Shown here: positions 53,513 through 61,710 of the stretch, piece after piece
How positions within the stretch are numbered: position 1 is the first letter of the stretch
Layout of the letters: each line of letters starts with the position of its first letter
DNA from: an uncultured Bacteroidales bacterium
GTDB taxonomy: Bacteria > Bacteroidota > Bacteroidia > Bacteroidales > Paludibacteraceae
DNA: 64,000 bases
Assembly (NCBI GenBank): GCA_902800215.1
Contig: CADCDS010000003.1
Coordinates: 1-64,000 of the forward strand
Direction of reading: 5' to 3'
Translations under genes and position numbers: made by a program
Notes under the pieces: generated by a model
Told to the model about the DNA's origin: nothing
The model's database searches: none
Seen by the model: only the letters and a program-made list of their open reading frames with translations

Positions 53513-54536
53513 GGAAGCGTACGTCATTCTCCGAGAACAGGCGCAGGTCCTTGACGCGGTATTTGAGGTTCGTGATACGCTCCACACCCATACCGAAAGC
53601 ATAACCGCTGTATTCCTTACTATCTATACCGCAGGCTTCGAGTACGTTGGGGTCCACCATACCGCAGCCGAGGATTTCCACCCAACCGGTGTTTTTGCAG
53701 AATGAACATCCTTTGCCGCCGCAGATATTACAGCTGATATCCATTTCGGCACTCGGTTCCGTGAACGGGAAATACGACGGACGGAGACGAATCTTGGTCT
53801 CTGCTCCGAACATCTCCTTACTGAAATACAGCAATGCTTCCCGCAGGTCAGCAAAGCTGACATTCTTGTCGATATACAGTCCTTCTACCTGATGGAAGAA
53901 ACAGTGTGCACGCGCCGAGATAGCTTCGTTACGATATACCCTACCCGGACAGAGCACACGGATCGGCGGTTTCTGGCTGGTCATAACACGTGTCTGCACA
54001 GACGAAGTATGGGAACGCAGCAGGATATCCGTCGGTTTTTGCACGCCGATCTCTTTCTCCACGAAGAACGTATCCTGCATGTCACGAGCCGGGTGTTCGG
54101 GTGCAAAATTAAGCATGCCATAGACGTGCTTGTCATCTTCCACTTCCGGTCCCTGCGCAATGGTGAAACCGATACGGCTGAAGATATCTTCGATCTCTTC
54201 ACGCACGAGCGACAAAGGGTGACGGGTACCTAAAGCGATAGGATCCGGCGTACGAGTGAGGTCAACACTTTGGCTGTTGGCTTTTAGCTGTTGGCTTTCG
54301 ATCGTCTCTTTGAGTTCATTGATACGGCTTTCAGTTTCCTGACGCAGCTGGTTCAATAGCTGGCCCAATTCCCGTTTCTGCTCTGCCGGTACGGTACGGA
54401 ACTCATTGAAGAGCGAGGTAATCTCGCCTTTCTTACTGAGATACTTGATACGCAGCGCTTCCAATTCTTCCGCATTCGCTGCTTTTAAGTCTTTGACTTG
54501 GCCTAATAAGGCTTGAATATTTTCTTTTAATTCCAT
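53490..54536 (-). CDS. pheS: Phenylalanyl-tRNA synthetase alpha subunit
   Basis: 348 residues from ATG 54536 (MELKENIQALLGQV); a longer frame runs into the upstream gene and is not used. N-terminal coiled coil (about 1-85), then the class II core: HPLSLVREEIEDIFSRIGF, VLLRSHTSSVQTRVM, ICPGRVYRNEAISARAHCFFHQVEGLYID (near 200, split here), and GMGVERITNLKYRVKDLR. The beta subunit is not in this window. A heptamer array encodes ESQQLKANSQS at the coil-core junction. Distal gene of the gdhA run. Confidence 0.95.
   Translation of the reverse strand: MELKENIQALLGQVKDLKAANAEELEALRIKYLSKKGEITSLFNEFRTVPAEQKRELGQLLNQLRQETESRINELKETIESQQLKANSQSVDLTRTPDPIALGTRHPLSLVREEIEDIFSRIGFTIAQGPEVEDDKHVYGMLNFAPEHPARDMQDTFFVEKEIGVQKPTDILLRSHTSSVQTRVMTSQKPPIRVLCPGRVYRNEAISARAHCFFHQVEGLYIDKNVSFADLREALLYFSKEMFGAETKIRLRPSYFPFTEPSAEMDISCNICGGKGCSFCKNTGWVEILGCGMVDPNVLEACGIDSKEYSGYAFGMGVERITNLKYRVKDLRLFSENDVRFLKQFESC
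54270..54297 (-). repeat. TTGGCTG heptamer array inside pheS
   Basis: Plus-strand units TTGGCTG, TTGGCTT, TTAGCTG, TTGGCTT. Encodes the polar linker QQLKANSQ between coiled coil and catalytic core. Confidence 0.94.
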
Positions 54537-54538
54537 AA

Positions 54539-55240
54539 TTACTCCAAGAAATAATCCACGGTTGTTACTACGCGTACATGCTTCACCCAAGGCTGGTACT
54601 CATCGGACTCGATGGAGAACTGTCCTTGGCTGGCACGACGGATCGAGCCCAGCGAGCATTGTGCATCCTCTGCAAACTTCTGTGCGACGGTACGTGCGTT
54701 ACGGGTAGCCTCCTCGATCATCGACGGCTTGAGTTCCGGCAGACCGTTGTACTGGTAATCCAGGTTCCAGCTGTTGCTGGTCACAATGATACCCTCTTTG
54801 AGCAAGTCCGACTCTTTACCTTGACTGCTTACCACCAAGTCCACGTTATCCGTAGAGATGACGAGAGAGGTGCTCAGCGTGTACTTATAGTCAGGCCGGC
54901 GGTCGCCGTAATAGCTGTCCCAATTGTTGGATACAGAGATCGATCCCTGCTGGATATCCTCATTCGAGAATCCCAAGGAGAGAAGATGTCTCTTCACACG
55001 GTCGGTGACTCTTGCCAATTGCTCATAGAGCGCAGGCAGGTCATTTCCGCTCCATGAGTAAGACAACGGCCAAACGGCATGGTCGGCCGTTACCTCACGG
55101 GTACTGAGACCTTTCACACTCACGGCACGGTCTTTCGACGCAAACTTACAGATTCCCTTGTTAATAAAGAATCCTCCCAGACACAAACCGACTGCGATCA
55201 GCGCGCCGGCTGCTACATTTTTACTCCAATCTACTTTCAT
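54539..55240 (-). CDS. SIMPL-domain (DUF541) membrane-anchored protein
   Basis: 233 residues. One N-terminal membrane helix (about 12-30, VAAGALIAVGLCLGGFFI) and a SIMPL domain (about 35-230; AVSVKGLSTREVTADHAVWPLSY, SNEDIQQGSISVSNNW). SIMPL proteins are periplasmic and form ring-like oligomers; function unclear. Two nt separate it from pheS and 1 nt from the Na/Pi gene. Confidence 0.88.
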   Translation of the reverse strand: MKVDWSKNVAAGALIAVGLCLGGFFINKGICKFASKDRAVSVKGLSTREVTADHAVWPLSYSWSGNDLPALYEQLARVTDRVKRHLLSLGFSNEDIQQGSISVSNNWDSYYGDRRPDYKYTLSTSLVISTDNVDLVVSSQGKESDLLKEGIIVTSNSWNLDYQYNGLPELKPSMIEEATRNARTVAQKFAEDAQCSLGSIRRASQGQFSIESDEYQPWVKHVRVVTTVDYFLE

Positions 55241-55241
55241 A

Positions 55242-56948
55242 TTATTTATCGTGTTTATGCTCGTATAATGCTTCTTCTACGTTGATGATATAATCGCCCA
55301 TCTTCTCCAGTTCGAGAATGATATCCATGTAGTTGACACCGGTGGTATAGTCATATTCCTTCTCGGTGATATGCTGCATGTTCTGGGTCTTGAGTTCATC
55401 CCGGAAGTTATTGATCTCGTTCTCCATGTTCGTCATGGTGAAGAACTCCTCTTCGCTGATGTTTCCATGCTCGAGCGCTTCCACCATCTTGGCTTCCGCA
55501 CCGCTGAGCAGATACATCATCGTCTCCACGTTCTGCTCTTGATAGTCGGTATATTTGATGGCATTATCATGCTTATGGCGGATATACCGGGAGAGATTAT
55601 AGTTCGCATCACCGACGGACTCCAACTCACTGACGATACGCAGCATCTTATGCACCTCGTGCTTGGACTGATCGGACAGACGACCGTCAGCCACGTTGTT
55701 CAGGTACTGCGCTATCTCAAACTCCATCCGGTCGCAGATTCCTTCGTATTTCTCGATACGGGAGAAGATCTTGGTGAACTGCGTATCATCCTTCTCGCTG
55801 TACAGGTCATGGATCATACCTACCATGCGCTGGGTACGGACACCGAAGACGTGGATTTCCTTCCATGCCTGGAGGATCGACAACTCGGAAGTGGACATCA
55901 GACCACCGGAGATAAAACGCAACTGGCTGTCCGTATCTTTCTGTTCCGGTTTGGACGGGAGAATCCAGATGACGAGTTTCTCCAAGTACTTGATGAATCC
56001 GATGAGGATACAGGTGTTAAAGACGTTAAAGAAGGTGTGGAACGTAGCCAGGATAGCACTCAACTGAATCGGATCGACGTCGGAGGTCTGACCCGGCGTA
56101 AAATCTACGCCCCATATACTGCATACCCCGCCTACGAAAGGCCGGAAAATACAGAGCACCCAGATCACACCGAAGAGGTTAAACACCAGGTGGGCCAACG
56201 CGGCACGACGTGCCTGCACCGAAGCGGATAAGGCCACGATATTCGACGTGATCGTGGTACCGATGTTCTCACCAAGCACCAATGCTATACCCATATCGAT
56301 TGGCAGCACATGCGTCGAGCAGAGGGTCATAGTGATGGCCATGATGGCGGCAGATGACTGCACGGCAAAGGTCAGGATACCACCGACGAGCAAGTACAGG
56401 AAATAGCTGCCGTACCCCCAACTGGAAGTAGCGCCGAAGAAACCCGTCACCGCTGTTTTCTCATGGAGTTCCATGGCCACGGCGTTCTCTTTGAGTGTCG
56501 CCAAGCCGAGCAGCATAAAGGCCAGACCGATGAGGAAATCACCGATGTTTGCTTTCCGTTTCGAATAGATCAGGGCGACCGCCACGACAATGGCAGGGAA
56601 GATGATCAGTTTGAGGTTAAAACTACCACCGCCGGCCACCATGATCCAGGCCGTGAAGGTGGTACCGATGTTCGCACCCATGATGACCGAGATCGCCTGC
56701 GCCAAAGAGAGGATGCCTGCCGACACGAAGCTGACGGTCATCACCGTAGTCGCCGTAGAAGACTGCACCGCTGCGGTAATAAACGAACCCGTCAACACGC
56801 CGGTGAAGCGGTTCGTAGTCATCGTACCCAGCACTTTACTGAGCTTACTACCCGCCATTTTCTGCAGACCTTCGGACATCACCTTCATTCCGTACATCAG
56901 CATCGCCACGGAACCGAAGAGGGTTACAATTTGTAGAGCTAATTCCAT
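55242..56948 (-). CDS. Na/Pi cotransporter family protein with PhoU-like domain
   Basis: 568 residues. Two inverted sets of membrane helices (about 1-320) with the repeated family motif TAAVQSSTATTVMTVSFVSAG and AVQSSAAIMAITMTLC, plus GANIGTTFTAW and GENIGTTITSN. A PhoU-like helical domain follows (about 350-565). It may import phosphate with Na+. Its start lies near a TTACCAT heptamer array that also codes the end of the upstream gene. Confidence 0.92.
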   Translation of the reverse strand: MELALQIVTLFGSVAMLMYGMKVMSEGLQKMAGSKLSKVLGTMTTNRFTGVLTGSFITAAVQSSTATTVMTVSFVSAGILSLAQAISVIMGANIGTTFTAWIMVAGGGSFNLKLIIFPAIVVAVALIYSKRKANIGDFLIGLAFMLLGLATLKENAVAMELHEKTAVTGFFGATSSWGYGSYFLYLLVGGILTFAVQSSAAIMAITMTLCSTHVLPIDMGIALVLGENIGTTITSNIVALSASVQARRAALAHLVFNLFGVIWVLCIFRPFVGGVCSIWGVDFTPGQTSDVDPIQLSAILATFHTFFNVFNTCILIGFIKYLEKLVIWILPSKPEQKDTDSQLRFISGGLMSTSELSILQAWKEIHVFGVRTQRMVGMIHDLYSEKDDTQFTKIFSRIEKYEGICDRMEFEIAQYLNNVADGRLSDQSKHEVHKMLRIVSELESVGDANYNLSRYIRHKHDNAIKYTDYQEQNVETMMYLLSGAEAKMVEALEHGNISEEEFFTMTNMENEINNFRDELKTQNMQHITEKEYDYTTGVNYMDIILELEKMGDYIINVEEALYEHKHDK

Positions 56949-56961
56949 ATAAATTTATAAT

Positions 56962-56986
56962 TTACCATTTACCATTTACCATTTAC
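56962..56986 (-). repeat. TTACCAT heptamer array at the fusion-gene stop
   Basis: Plus-strand units TTACCAT, TTACCAT, TTACCAT, TTAC. On the minus strand it supplies the last codons and TAA stop (56978-56976) of the 978-residue gene and fills the spacer to the Na/Pi gene. Confidence 0.9.
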
Positions 56987-59912
56987 AAATAGCTTTGTTA
57001 TTAAAGCCATCGACGTACATCTCCAGCGGTTTATCGAGCCGGATATGCCGTACCAGTTCTGTTTCTTCCACTGCCGGCATCGCATCCAGTGCAGCGATAT
57101 CGAGTATATCTTCCGGTCTCGCCCAAGGATCGATATTCATATATCCGACATTGAAGGACGTGAGGTTCTGGAAGAAATGACTGCCCTGCGACGGTTCGAT
57201 ACGGAAGTTCTCCAGACTGCATTCCGCAATCGCTTTGGCTTCGCTGATATCTCCCCAAGCAACCGGTACTCCAAGTGTCGGGATCTGGGATCCCCAACGG
57301 CCGTAACCGATCAGCAGGTACTGTCTTCCTTCCTGCTGCATACGTCTGTTCCATTCCCGGATGGTGTCCGCCATTTCCCGAGTACGCAGGATATCGAATG
57401 CTTCCTTGCGCAGGTAGATAATATCGCATACGTCCTCTATCTTTCCGATACCCAAGGCATTGCCGGAACGGAGGAGCGCACCGCTCTCATCGATCTTGGA
57501 CCAATCCACTTCCGCCGTCAGCGAGTCCGCCGATATAGGCCGGATCTGCAGCACATGGAAGATCTGCGGCTCATGTATCATGTTCACCGCAAACTCGATC
57601 TCGACGGGTGTCTTGATCTCCTGCTGGGCGATATCCATCAGTTCCCGGATGATCGGTGTCAACGGGAAAGTGTTGAACTTCAACTGCGGTGCAAAAGTAA
57701 TGATTCTCGGTCCGTCGGGGTAACAGGAATCGACGATACGCATATTCTCCCGATCGTAAGTAGAAGCAATGAGTTTGAGCGAATCGAATTGACTGCAATC
57801 ATGCACCGCTATTCGCTCCAAATTCACCGCATCATCTACCGAAGTCTTGAACCGTTCCGGACTAAGCGACAGCGCTAACATCGACTGCTGCGTTTCCCGC
57901 ATAGCGAGGTCAACCGTAGAAGTCTGCAGCACGTTCTTCGGGTACTTGGGACTGAACCGTAACACTTGTTCGCCGTCTACTACCGCCTTACCCAAACCGT
58001 AGGCGATCTTGACGATACCGTCTTCGGGTTTCTCTTTGCCCACCGGATAGAAATTGATGCTGCGTGCCACACCGGAGATCGTCGGGAAATAGAATCCGTT
58101 CTCCTCTTCACCGCATACTTCCTGCAGCACAATAGCCATCTTTTCCTCACTCGGCACGTTACCCGTCGAGACGATATACCCACGCGATGCAGCGAAATAA
58201 ACGGATGCATAAACGGATTTCACCGCCTTGCTGAGCATACGCAGCTGCTGGTCCTCATTCTCCGTGTTCGGAATCATGTAGGTGCTATAAACCCCGGCGA
58301 AAGGCTGGTAATACGAGTCTTCCAGTTTAGAAGACGACCGAACCGCTAACGGGCGATGGGTCACCTGAATGAAATGCCGTAAGGCATCCCGTAACTCCAA
58401 CGGCAGCATCGCTGCCACAAACTCCGAGAGGATCTCCTCATCCGTGAGGTCGGCATTGATGACGTATTGAAGACCGTTATCATGGATGAACTGATCGAAA
58501 TAGTCGGTGGTGATCACCATCGTACGCGGCACCAGCACACGCACGTCGGGCCATTTGTCGAACAATTCATATTTCTGCAGCATATGGTTCAGGAAGGCGA
58601 GTCCTCTACCCTTTCCTCCCAGCGCGCCGTCACCGCAACGGGCGAACCAGATGGTGTTGTTATACGTATCCTTGTCGTATTTGGCTACCACACCCAAGGC
58701 CTGGTTAATACGGTAGTCATGAATCAAGCGTATATTAATCTGCCGGATGTTCTCGATATCCGTCTCATCCTGGATCTTGAGTGCACTGACGGGTCGTCCT
58801 ACAGAGAACAGACCGCGTGCAAAAAGCCATTTGGACAAGTAGTTGTTATCACTTAACCGCCGGAAAGCAGCCGGCGAGATGGTGGAGATGATGCGTTCGA
58901 AGCCTTCCAGGTCTGACGCACGCGCAATCTCCTTACCGGTACGGGGATCCCGGGCGATGAAATCACCGAAACCGAACTCCCGTTCGATATATTCGCTTAC
59001 TTCTTGCAGCAGGGTCTTGGATTTCTTGACCACAAAACCCACCTTCAGCTTATTGGCCACGGACCGCATGGACTCCTGCGAACTCTGCATGAGGAACGGC
59101 ATGGTCGGATTCTCTTCCCGGATGAGCTGGCATAACTCGATACCGGCATCCAGTTTCTCCGACGAAGCCGGATCACCTTTATGCAGCACAAAACCGATAT
59201 CGGAGATGACACCGATGATGTTCCGGCTATAGCGGTTATAGAGTTCGATGGCTTCGTCGTAACAAGTTGCCATCAGCACTTTCGGACGTGCTCGTTTACG
59301 GAGTAATTGCTGTTTCTCATTGAGCGCATCCCGGATGGCGACGGTGTTCTGCTGCAGCACCAGTTTGTAGAGCAGCGGCAGGTAAGTCGAATAATACCGC
59401 ACACTGTCTTCTACCAGCAAGATCGCCCGTACCCCTTCTTCCAAGATATCGTGTTCGGCATTGAGCCGGTCCTCTATCAGTTTGATGATGGCGATGATCA
59501 GGTCGGTGGAGTTATTCCAGTTAAAGAGATAGTCCACATAGGACTTATCCTGCTGCTCAATACGCCGGTACACCTCTTTGCTGAACGAAGACAGCAGCAC
59601 GATCGGACAGGAAGGCAGCAGCTGCTTGGCCTGCTGCGCAAACTCCCACACATCGTTTCCTCCGGCACTATAGACCACGATGATCAGATCAAACCCTTCG
59701 CCATTCGCCCTTATCCGTTCCAGCGCCTGCTGCGTCGTCTCGGCACGGGTGATCGAAGGAGGATTGCTCAGATTCAACTGCGCATACTCCTGGGCGATCT
59801 GCACGTCGATGCGGCCGTCTTCCTCCAGTGCAAAACTGTCATAGTTATTGCATACCAGCAGGATCCGCCGGACACGTTTCGACATCAACGATGTGTAGTT
59901 GCTATTATCCAT
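56976..59912 (-). CDS. Receiver-like/PEP-synthase ATP-binding fusion protein
   Basis: 978 residues from ATG 59912, which overlaps the gdhA stop (TAATG); the frame extends further upstream only across gdhA. Two receiver-like domains come first: about 12-135 (RRILLVCNNYD, DLIIVVYSAG, PIVLLSSFS) and about 150-300 (ILLVEDSVRYYSTY, GVISDIGFVLHKG, FLMQSSQES, GFVVKKS). From about 440 lies a pyruvate phosphate dikinase/PEP synthase ATP-binding domain (GDGALGGKGRGLAFLN, PLAVRSSSKLEDSYYQPFAGVYST, IEFAVN then HVLQIRPI). No swivelling His domain or PEP-binding barrel is seen, so it cannot be a complete PEP synthase. Role unknown. A heptamer array encodes RANGEGF near residue 75. Confidence 0.82.
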   Translation of the reverse strand: MDNSNYTSLMSKRVRRILLVCNNYDSFALEEDGRIDVQIAQEYAQLNLSNPPSITRAETTQQALERIRANGEGFDLIIVVYSAGGNDVWEFAQQAKQLLPSCPIVLLSSFSKEVYRRIEQQDKSYVDYLFNWNNSTDLIIAIIKLIEDRLNAEHDILEEGVRAILLVEDSVRYYSTYLPLLYKLVLQQNTVAIRDALNEKQQLLRKRARPKVLMATCYDEAIELYNRYSRNIIGVISDIGFVLHKGDPASSEKLDAGIELCQLIREENPTMPFLMQSSQESMRSVANKLKVGFVVKKSKTLLQEVSEYIEREFGFGDFIARDPRTGKEIARASDLEGFERIISTISPAAFRRLSDNNYLSKWLFARGLFSVGRPVSALKIQDETDIENIRQINIRLIHDYRINQALGVVAKYDKDTYNNTIWFARCGDGALGGKGRGLAFLNHMLQKYELFDKWPDVRVLVPRTMVITTDYFDQFIHDNGLQYVINADLTDEEILSEFVAAMLPLELRDALRHFIQVTHRPLAVRSSSKLEDSYYQPFAGVYSTYMIPNTENEDQQLRMLSKAVKSVYASVYFAASRGYIVSTGNVPSEEKMAIVLQEVCGEEENGFYFPTISGVARSINFYPVGKEKPEDGIVKIAYGLGKAVVDGEQVLRFSPKYPKNVLQTSTVDLAMRETQQSMLALSLSPERFKTSVDDAVNLERIAVHDCSQFDSLKLIASTYDRENMRIVDSCYPDGPRIITFAPQLKFNTFPLTPIIRELMDIAQQEIKTPVEIEFAVNMIHEPQIFHVLQIRPISADSLTAEVDWSKIDESGALLRSGNALGIGKIEDVCDIIYLRKEAFDILRTREMADTIREWNRRMQQEGRQYLLIGYGRWGSQIPTLGVPVAWGDISEAKAIAECSLENFRIEPSQGSHFFQNLTSFNVGYMNIDPWARPEDILDIAALDAMPAVEETELVRHIRLDKPLEMYVDGFNNKAICKW
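59696..59720 (-). repeat. TTCGCC heptamer array in the fusion gene
   Basis: Plus-strand units CTTCGCC, ATTCGCC, CTTATCC, GTTCC. Encodes RIRANGEGF in the first receiver-like domain. Confidence 0.75.
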
Positions 59913-61267
59913 TATACCAAGCCTTGTTCTACCATGGAATTGGCGACTTTCATAAAGCCGGCGATATTGGCACCTTTGACGTAATTGATATAGCCGTCTT
60001 CTTCGGTACCGTATTTTAGACACGCCGCATGGATATCGGCCATGATGGTACGCAGACGCTGGTCCACTTCTTCCGCCGTCCATTTGAGACGCATCGAGTT
60101 CTGCGTCATCTCCAGACCGGAAGTCGCTACACCACCGGCATTGGATGCCTTACCGGGACTATAGAGGATCTTCGCACCCTGGAAGAGTGCAATCGCTTCC
60201 GGAGTACTCGGCATGTTAGCACCTTCGGTCACACAGAAACAGCCGTTTTTCAAGAGGTTCTCTGCGTCGGCTTTCTCGATCTCGTTCTGCGTAGCACACG
60301 GCATAGCGATGTCGCAGGCGATCTTCCACGGACGTTCCCCTGCGAAATACTGCGCCTGCGGATATTTGGTTACATATTCTTTGATACGGCCGCGGCGGAT
60401 GTTCTTCAGTTCGAAGACATAATTCATCTTCTCCTCGTTCAGACCTTCCGGATCATAGATGAATCCGTCGGAATCGCTGAGCGTGAGCACCTTGGCACCC
60501 AGGCGCATCGCCTTTTGTGCCGCATACTGTGCCACGTTTCCGGCACCCGAGATGCATACTTTCTTGCCTTCAAAACTCTCGCCACGAGTAGCTAACATCG
60601 CTTGCGCAAAATAGCAGGCACCGTAACCCGTTGCTTCCGGCCGCATGAGCGAACCACCCCACATCTGGCCTTTACCGGTCAGCGTACCGGTGAACTCATC
60701 GCGCAGACGTTTGTATTGACCGAACATAAAACCGATCTCACGACCTCCCACTCCTATATCGCCGGCAGGCACGTCGGTATCTGCACCGATATGACGCTGC
60801 AGTTCAGTCATGAAACTCTGGCAGAAACGCATCACCTCGGCATCGGACTTACCACGCGGCGAGAAATCCGAACCACCTTTGGCGCCACCCATCGGTAAGG
60901 TCGTTAACGCATTCTTGAAGGTCTGCTCGAAAGCCAGGAACTTCATGATACTCAGGTTCACAGACGCGTGAAAACGGATACCGCCTTTATACGGACCGAT
61001 GGCGCTGTTCATCTGCACACGGAAACCTCTATTGATCTGTACCTCGCCCTGATCATCCATCCACGGCACACGGAACATGATCACGCGTTCCGGCTCCACG
61101 ATGCGCTCCATGATCTTCTGTTCACGAAGATACGGATATGCCATGATCATCGGTGCTACTGATTCGATTACTTCTCTTACTGCCTGGTGAAACTCACTCT
61201 CACCCGGGTTTTTGCGTACCAATTCGGCCATGAACTCGTCGATATACGCTTGTGTTTGTTTATCCAT
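59912..61267 (-). CDS. gdhA: Glutamate dehydrogenase
   Basis: 451 residues from ATG 61267 (MDKQTQAYIDEFMAEL); an in-frame ATG at 61294 lies almost at the predicted transcription start. Hexameric type: substrate and catalytic Lys in LPMGGAKGGSDFSP and DVPAGDIGVGGREIGFMFGQYKRL; dinucleotide site VCISGAGNVAQYAAQKAMRLG near 240. It makes glutamate from 2-oxoglutarate and ammonia. NADP or NAD preference was not settled. First gene of the five-gene minus run. Confidence 0.97.
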   Translation of the reverse strand: MDKQTQAYIDEFMAELVRKNPGESEFHQAVREVIESVAPMIMAYPYLREQKIMERIVEPERVIMFRVPWMDDQGEVQINRGFRVQMNSAIGPYKGGIRFHASVNLSIMKFLAFEQTFKNALTTLPMGGAKGGSDFSPRGKSDAEVMRFCQSFMTELQRHIGADTDVPAGDIGVGGREIGFMFGQYKRLRDEFTGTLTGKGQMWGGSLMRPEATGYGACYFAQAMLATRGESFEGKKVCISGAGNVAQYAAQKAMRLGAKVLTLSDSDGFIYDPEGLNEEKMNYVFELKNIRRGRIKEYVTKYPQAQYFAGERPWKIACDIAMPCATQNEIEKADAENLLKNGCFCVTEGANMPSTPEAIALFQGAKILYSPGKASNAGGVATSGLEMTQNSMRLKWTAEEVDQRLRTIMADIHAACLKYGTEEDGYINYVKGANIAGFMKVANSMVEQGLV

Positions 61268-61305
61268 TTTCGTAAGTGATTTATGTTTCAACATAAAATG
61301 CGCTG

Positions 61306-61337
61306 CAAAATTACAAAAAAAAATTCACTTATGCAAG
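61306..61337 (-). promoter_or_regulatory. Promoter of gdhA
   Basis: Minus strand: CTTGCATAAGTG, 20-bp spacer with a T9 tract, TAATTTTG (61313-61306), then CAGCGCATTTTATG. Leader about 32 nt. Confidence 0.85.
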
Positions 61338-61398
61338 ATTTTGGTGCAAAAAATAAAATATGCTTGCATAATTTTTGTTTTTGTGGCAGAAGATTGTT

Positions 61399-61468
61399 AT
61401 TTGCAGGACACTGCAAATGTAATTTCGAGGTGGGACAGCAGAGCTGTGTCGGTGTCCTCGAAATTACA
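61399..61468. repeat. Two adjacent perfect inverted repeats upstream of gdhA
   Basis: ATTTGCAG-GACA-CTGCAAAT (61399-61418) is an 8-bp perfect hairpin. It shares its last base with TGTAATTTCGAGG (61418-61430) which is complementary over 13 bp to CCTCGAAATTACA (61456-61468); its loop contains a further ACAGC/GCTGT stem. Eight T residues follow at 61478-61485 on the plus strand. This is non-coding and lies upstream of the gdhA promoter. It could be a terminator for rightward RNA, a small RNA or a palindromic mobile remnant. Confidence 0.75.
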
Positions 61469-61496
61469 AATATTTGATTTTTTTTCTTCAAAAATA

Positions 61497-61528
61497 TTTG
61501 CATATGTCAGAAAAAAGTAGTACCTTTG
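61497..61528 (+). promoter_or_regulatory. Promoter of the Abi-like gene
   Basis: TTTGCATATGTC from 61497, 20-bp spacer, TACCTTTG 61521-61528, then CGACCGATTTTG. Predicted start near 61535 leaves a 5' region of about 175 nt before ATG 61711. Confidence 0.85.
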
Positions 61529-61534
61529 CGACCG

Positions 61535-61623
61535 ATTTTGAACGCAAGGGTACTATAAAAACGACACCCGATAGTTTGACTTGCGTCAGGGACTACCGGG
61601 AATTCCGATGCAAAAGTACTACA
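61535..61623. ncRNA. Structured leader or small RNA between two face-to-face promoters
   Basis: ACGCAAG (61542-61548) pairs with CTTGCGT (61580-61586), and inside it ACTAT (61552-61556) pairs with ATAGT (61571-61575), giving a long hairpin on either strand. The segment is bounded by GTAGTACCTTTGC and GCAAAAGTACTAC, inverted copies of the same promoter sequence. Transcripts from the two promoters would overlap by about 80 nt at their 5' ends. T runs lie beyond the hairpin on each strand (61624-61630 on plus; 61516-61511 on minus). It might be an RNA partner or regulator of the Abi-like protein; this is inference. Confidence 0.4.
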
Positions 61624-61642
61624 TTTTTTTGAATTGTGCAAA
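61611..61642 (-). promoter_or_regulatory. Minus-strand promoter facing the Abi-gene promoter
   Basis: Minus strand: TTTGCACAATTC (CAAA at 61639-61642), 20-bp spacer, TACTTTTG (61618-61611), then CATCGGAATT. It points leftward into the promoter of the Abi-like gene. No gene follows until gdhA, which has its own promoter, so its product is probably non-coding. Confidence 0.65.
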
Positions 61643-61710
61643 TTTTTGACAAAAAAAATCGTTTTTTATTCAAAAAAAAGAAATTTTTATCAAATAAAAT
61701 TACATTTTTT

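Noticed and set aside
54537-54590. Longer pheS start
   Set aside because: The extra 18 residues overlap the SIMPL gene and do not resemble PheS; MELKENIQ at 54536 matches the family N-terminus.
59913-60083. N-terminal extension of the receiver/PEP-synthase fusion
   Set aside because: These codons lie inside gdhA in another frame and encode Arg-rich low-complexity sequence; ATG at 59912 overlaps the gdhA stop as TAATG, the usual coupling here.
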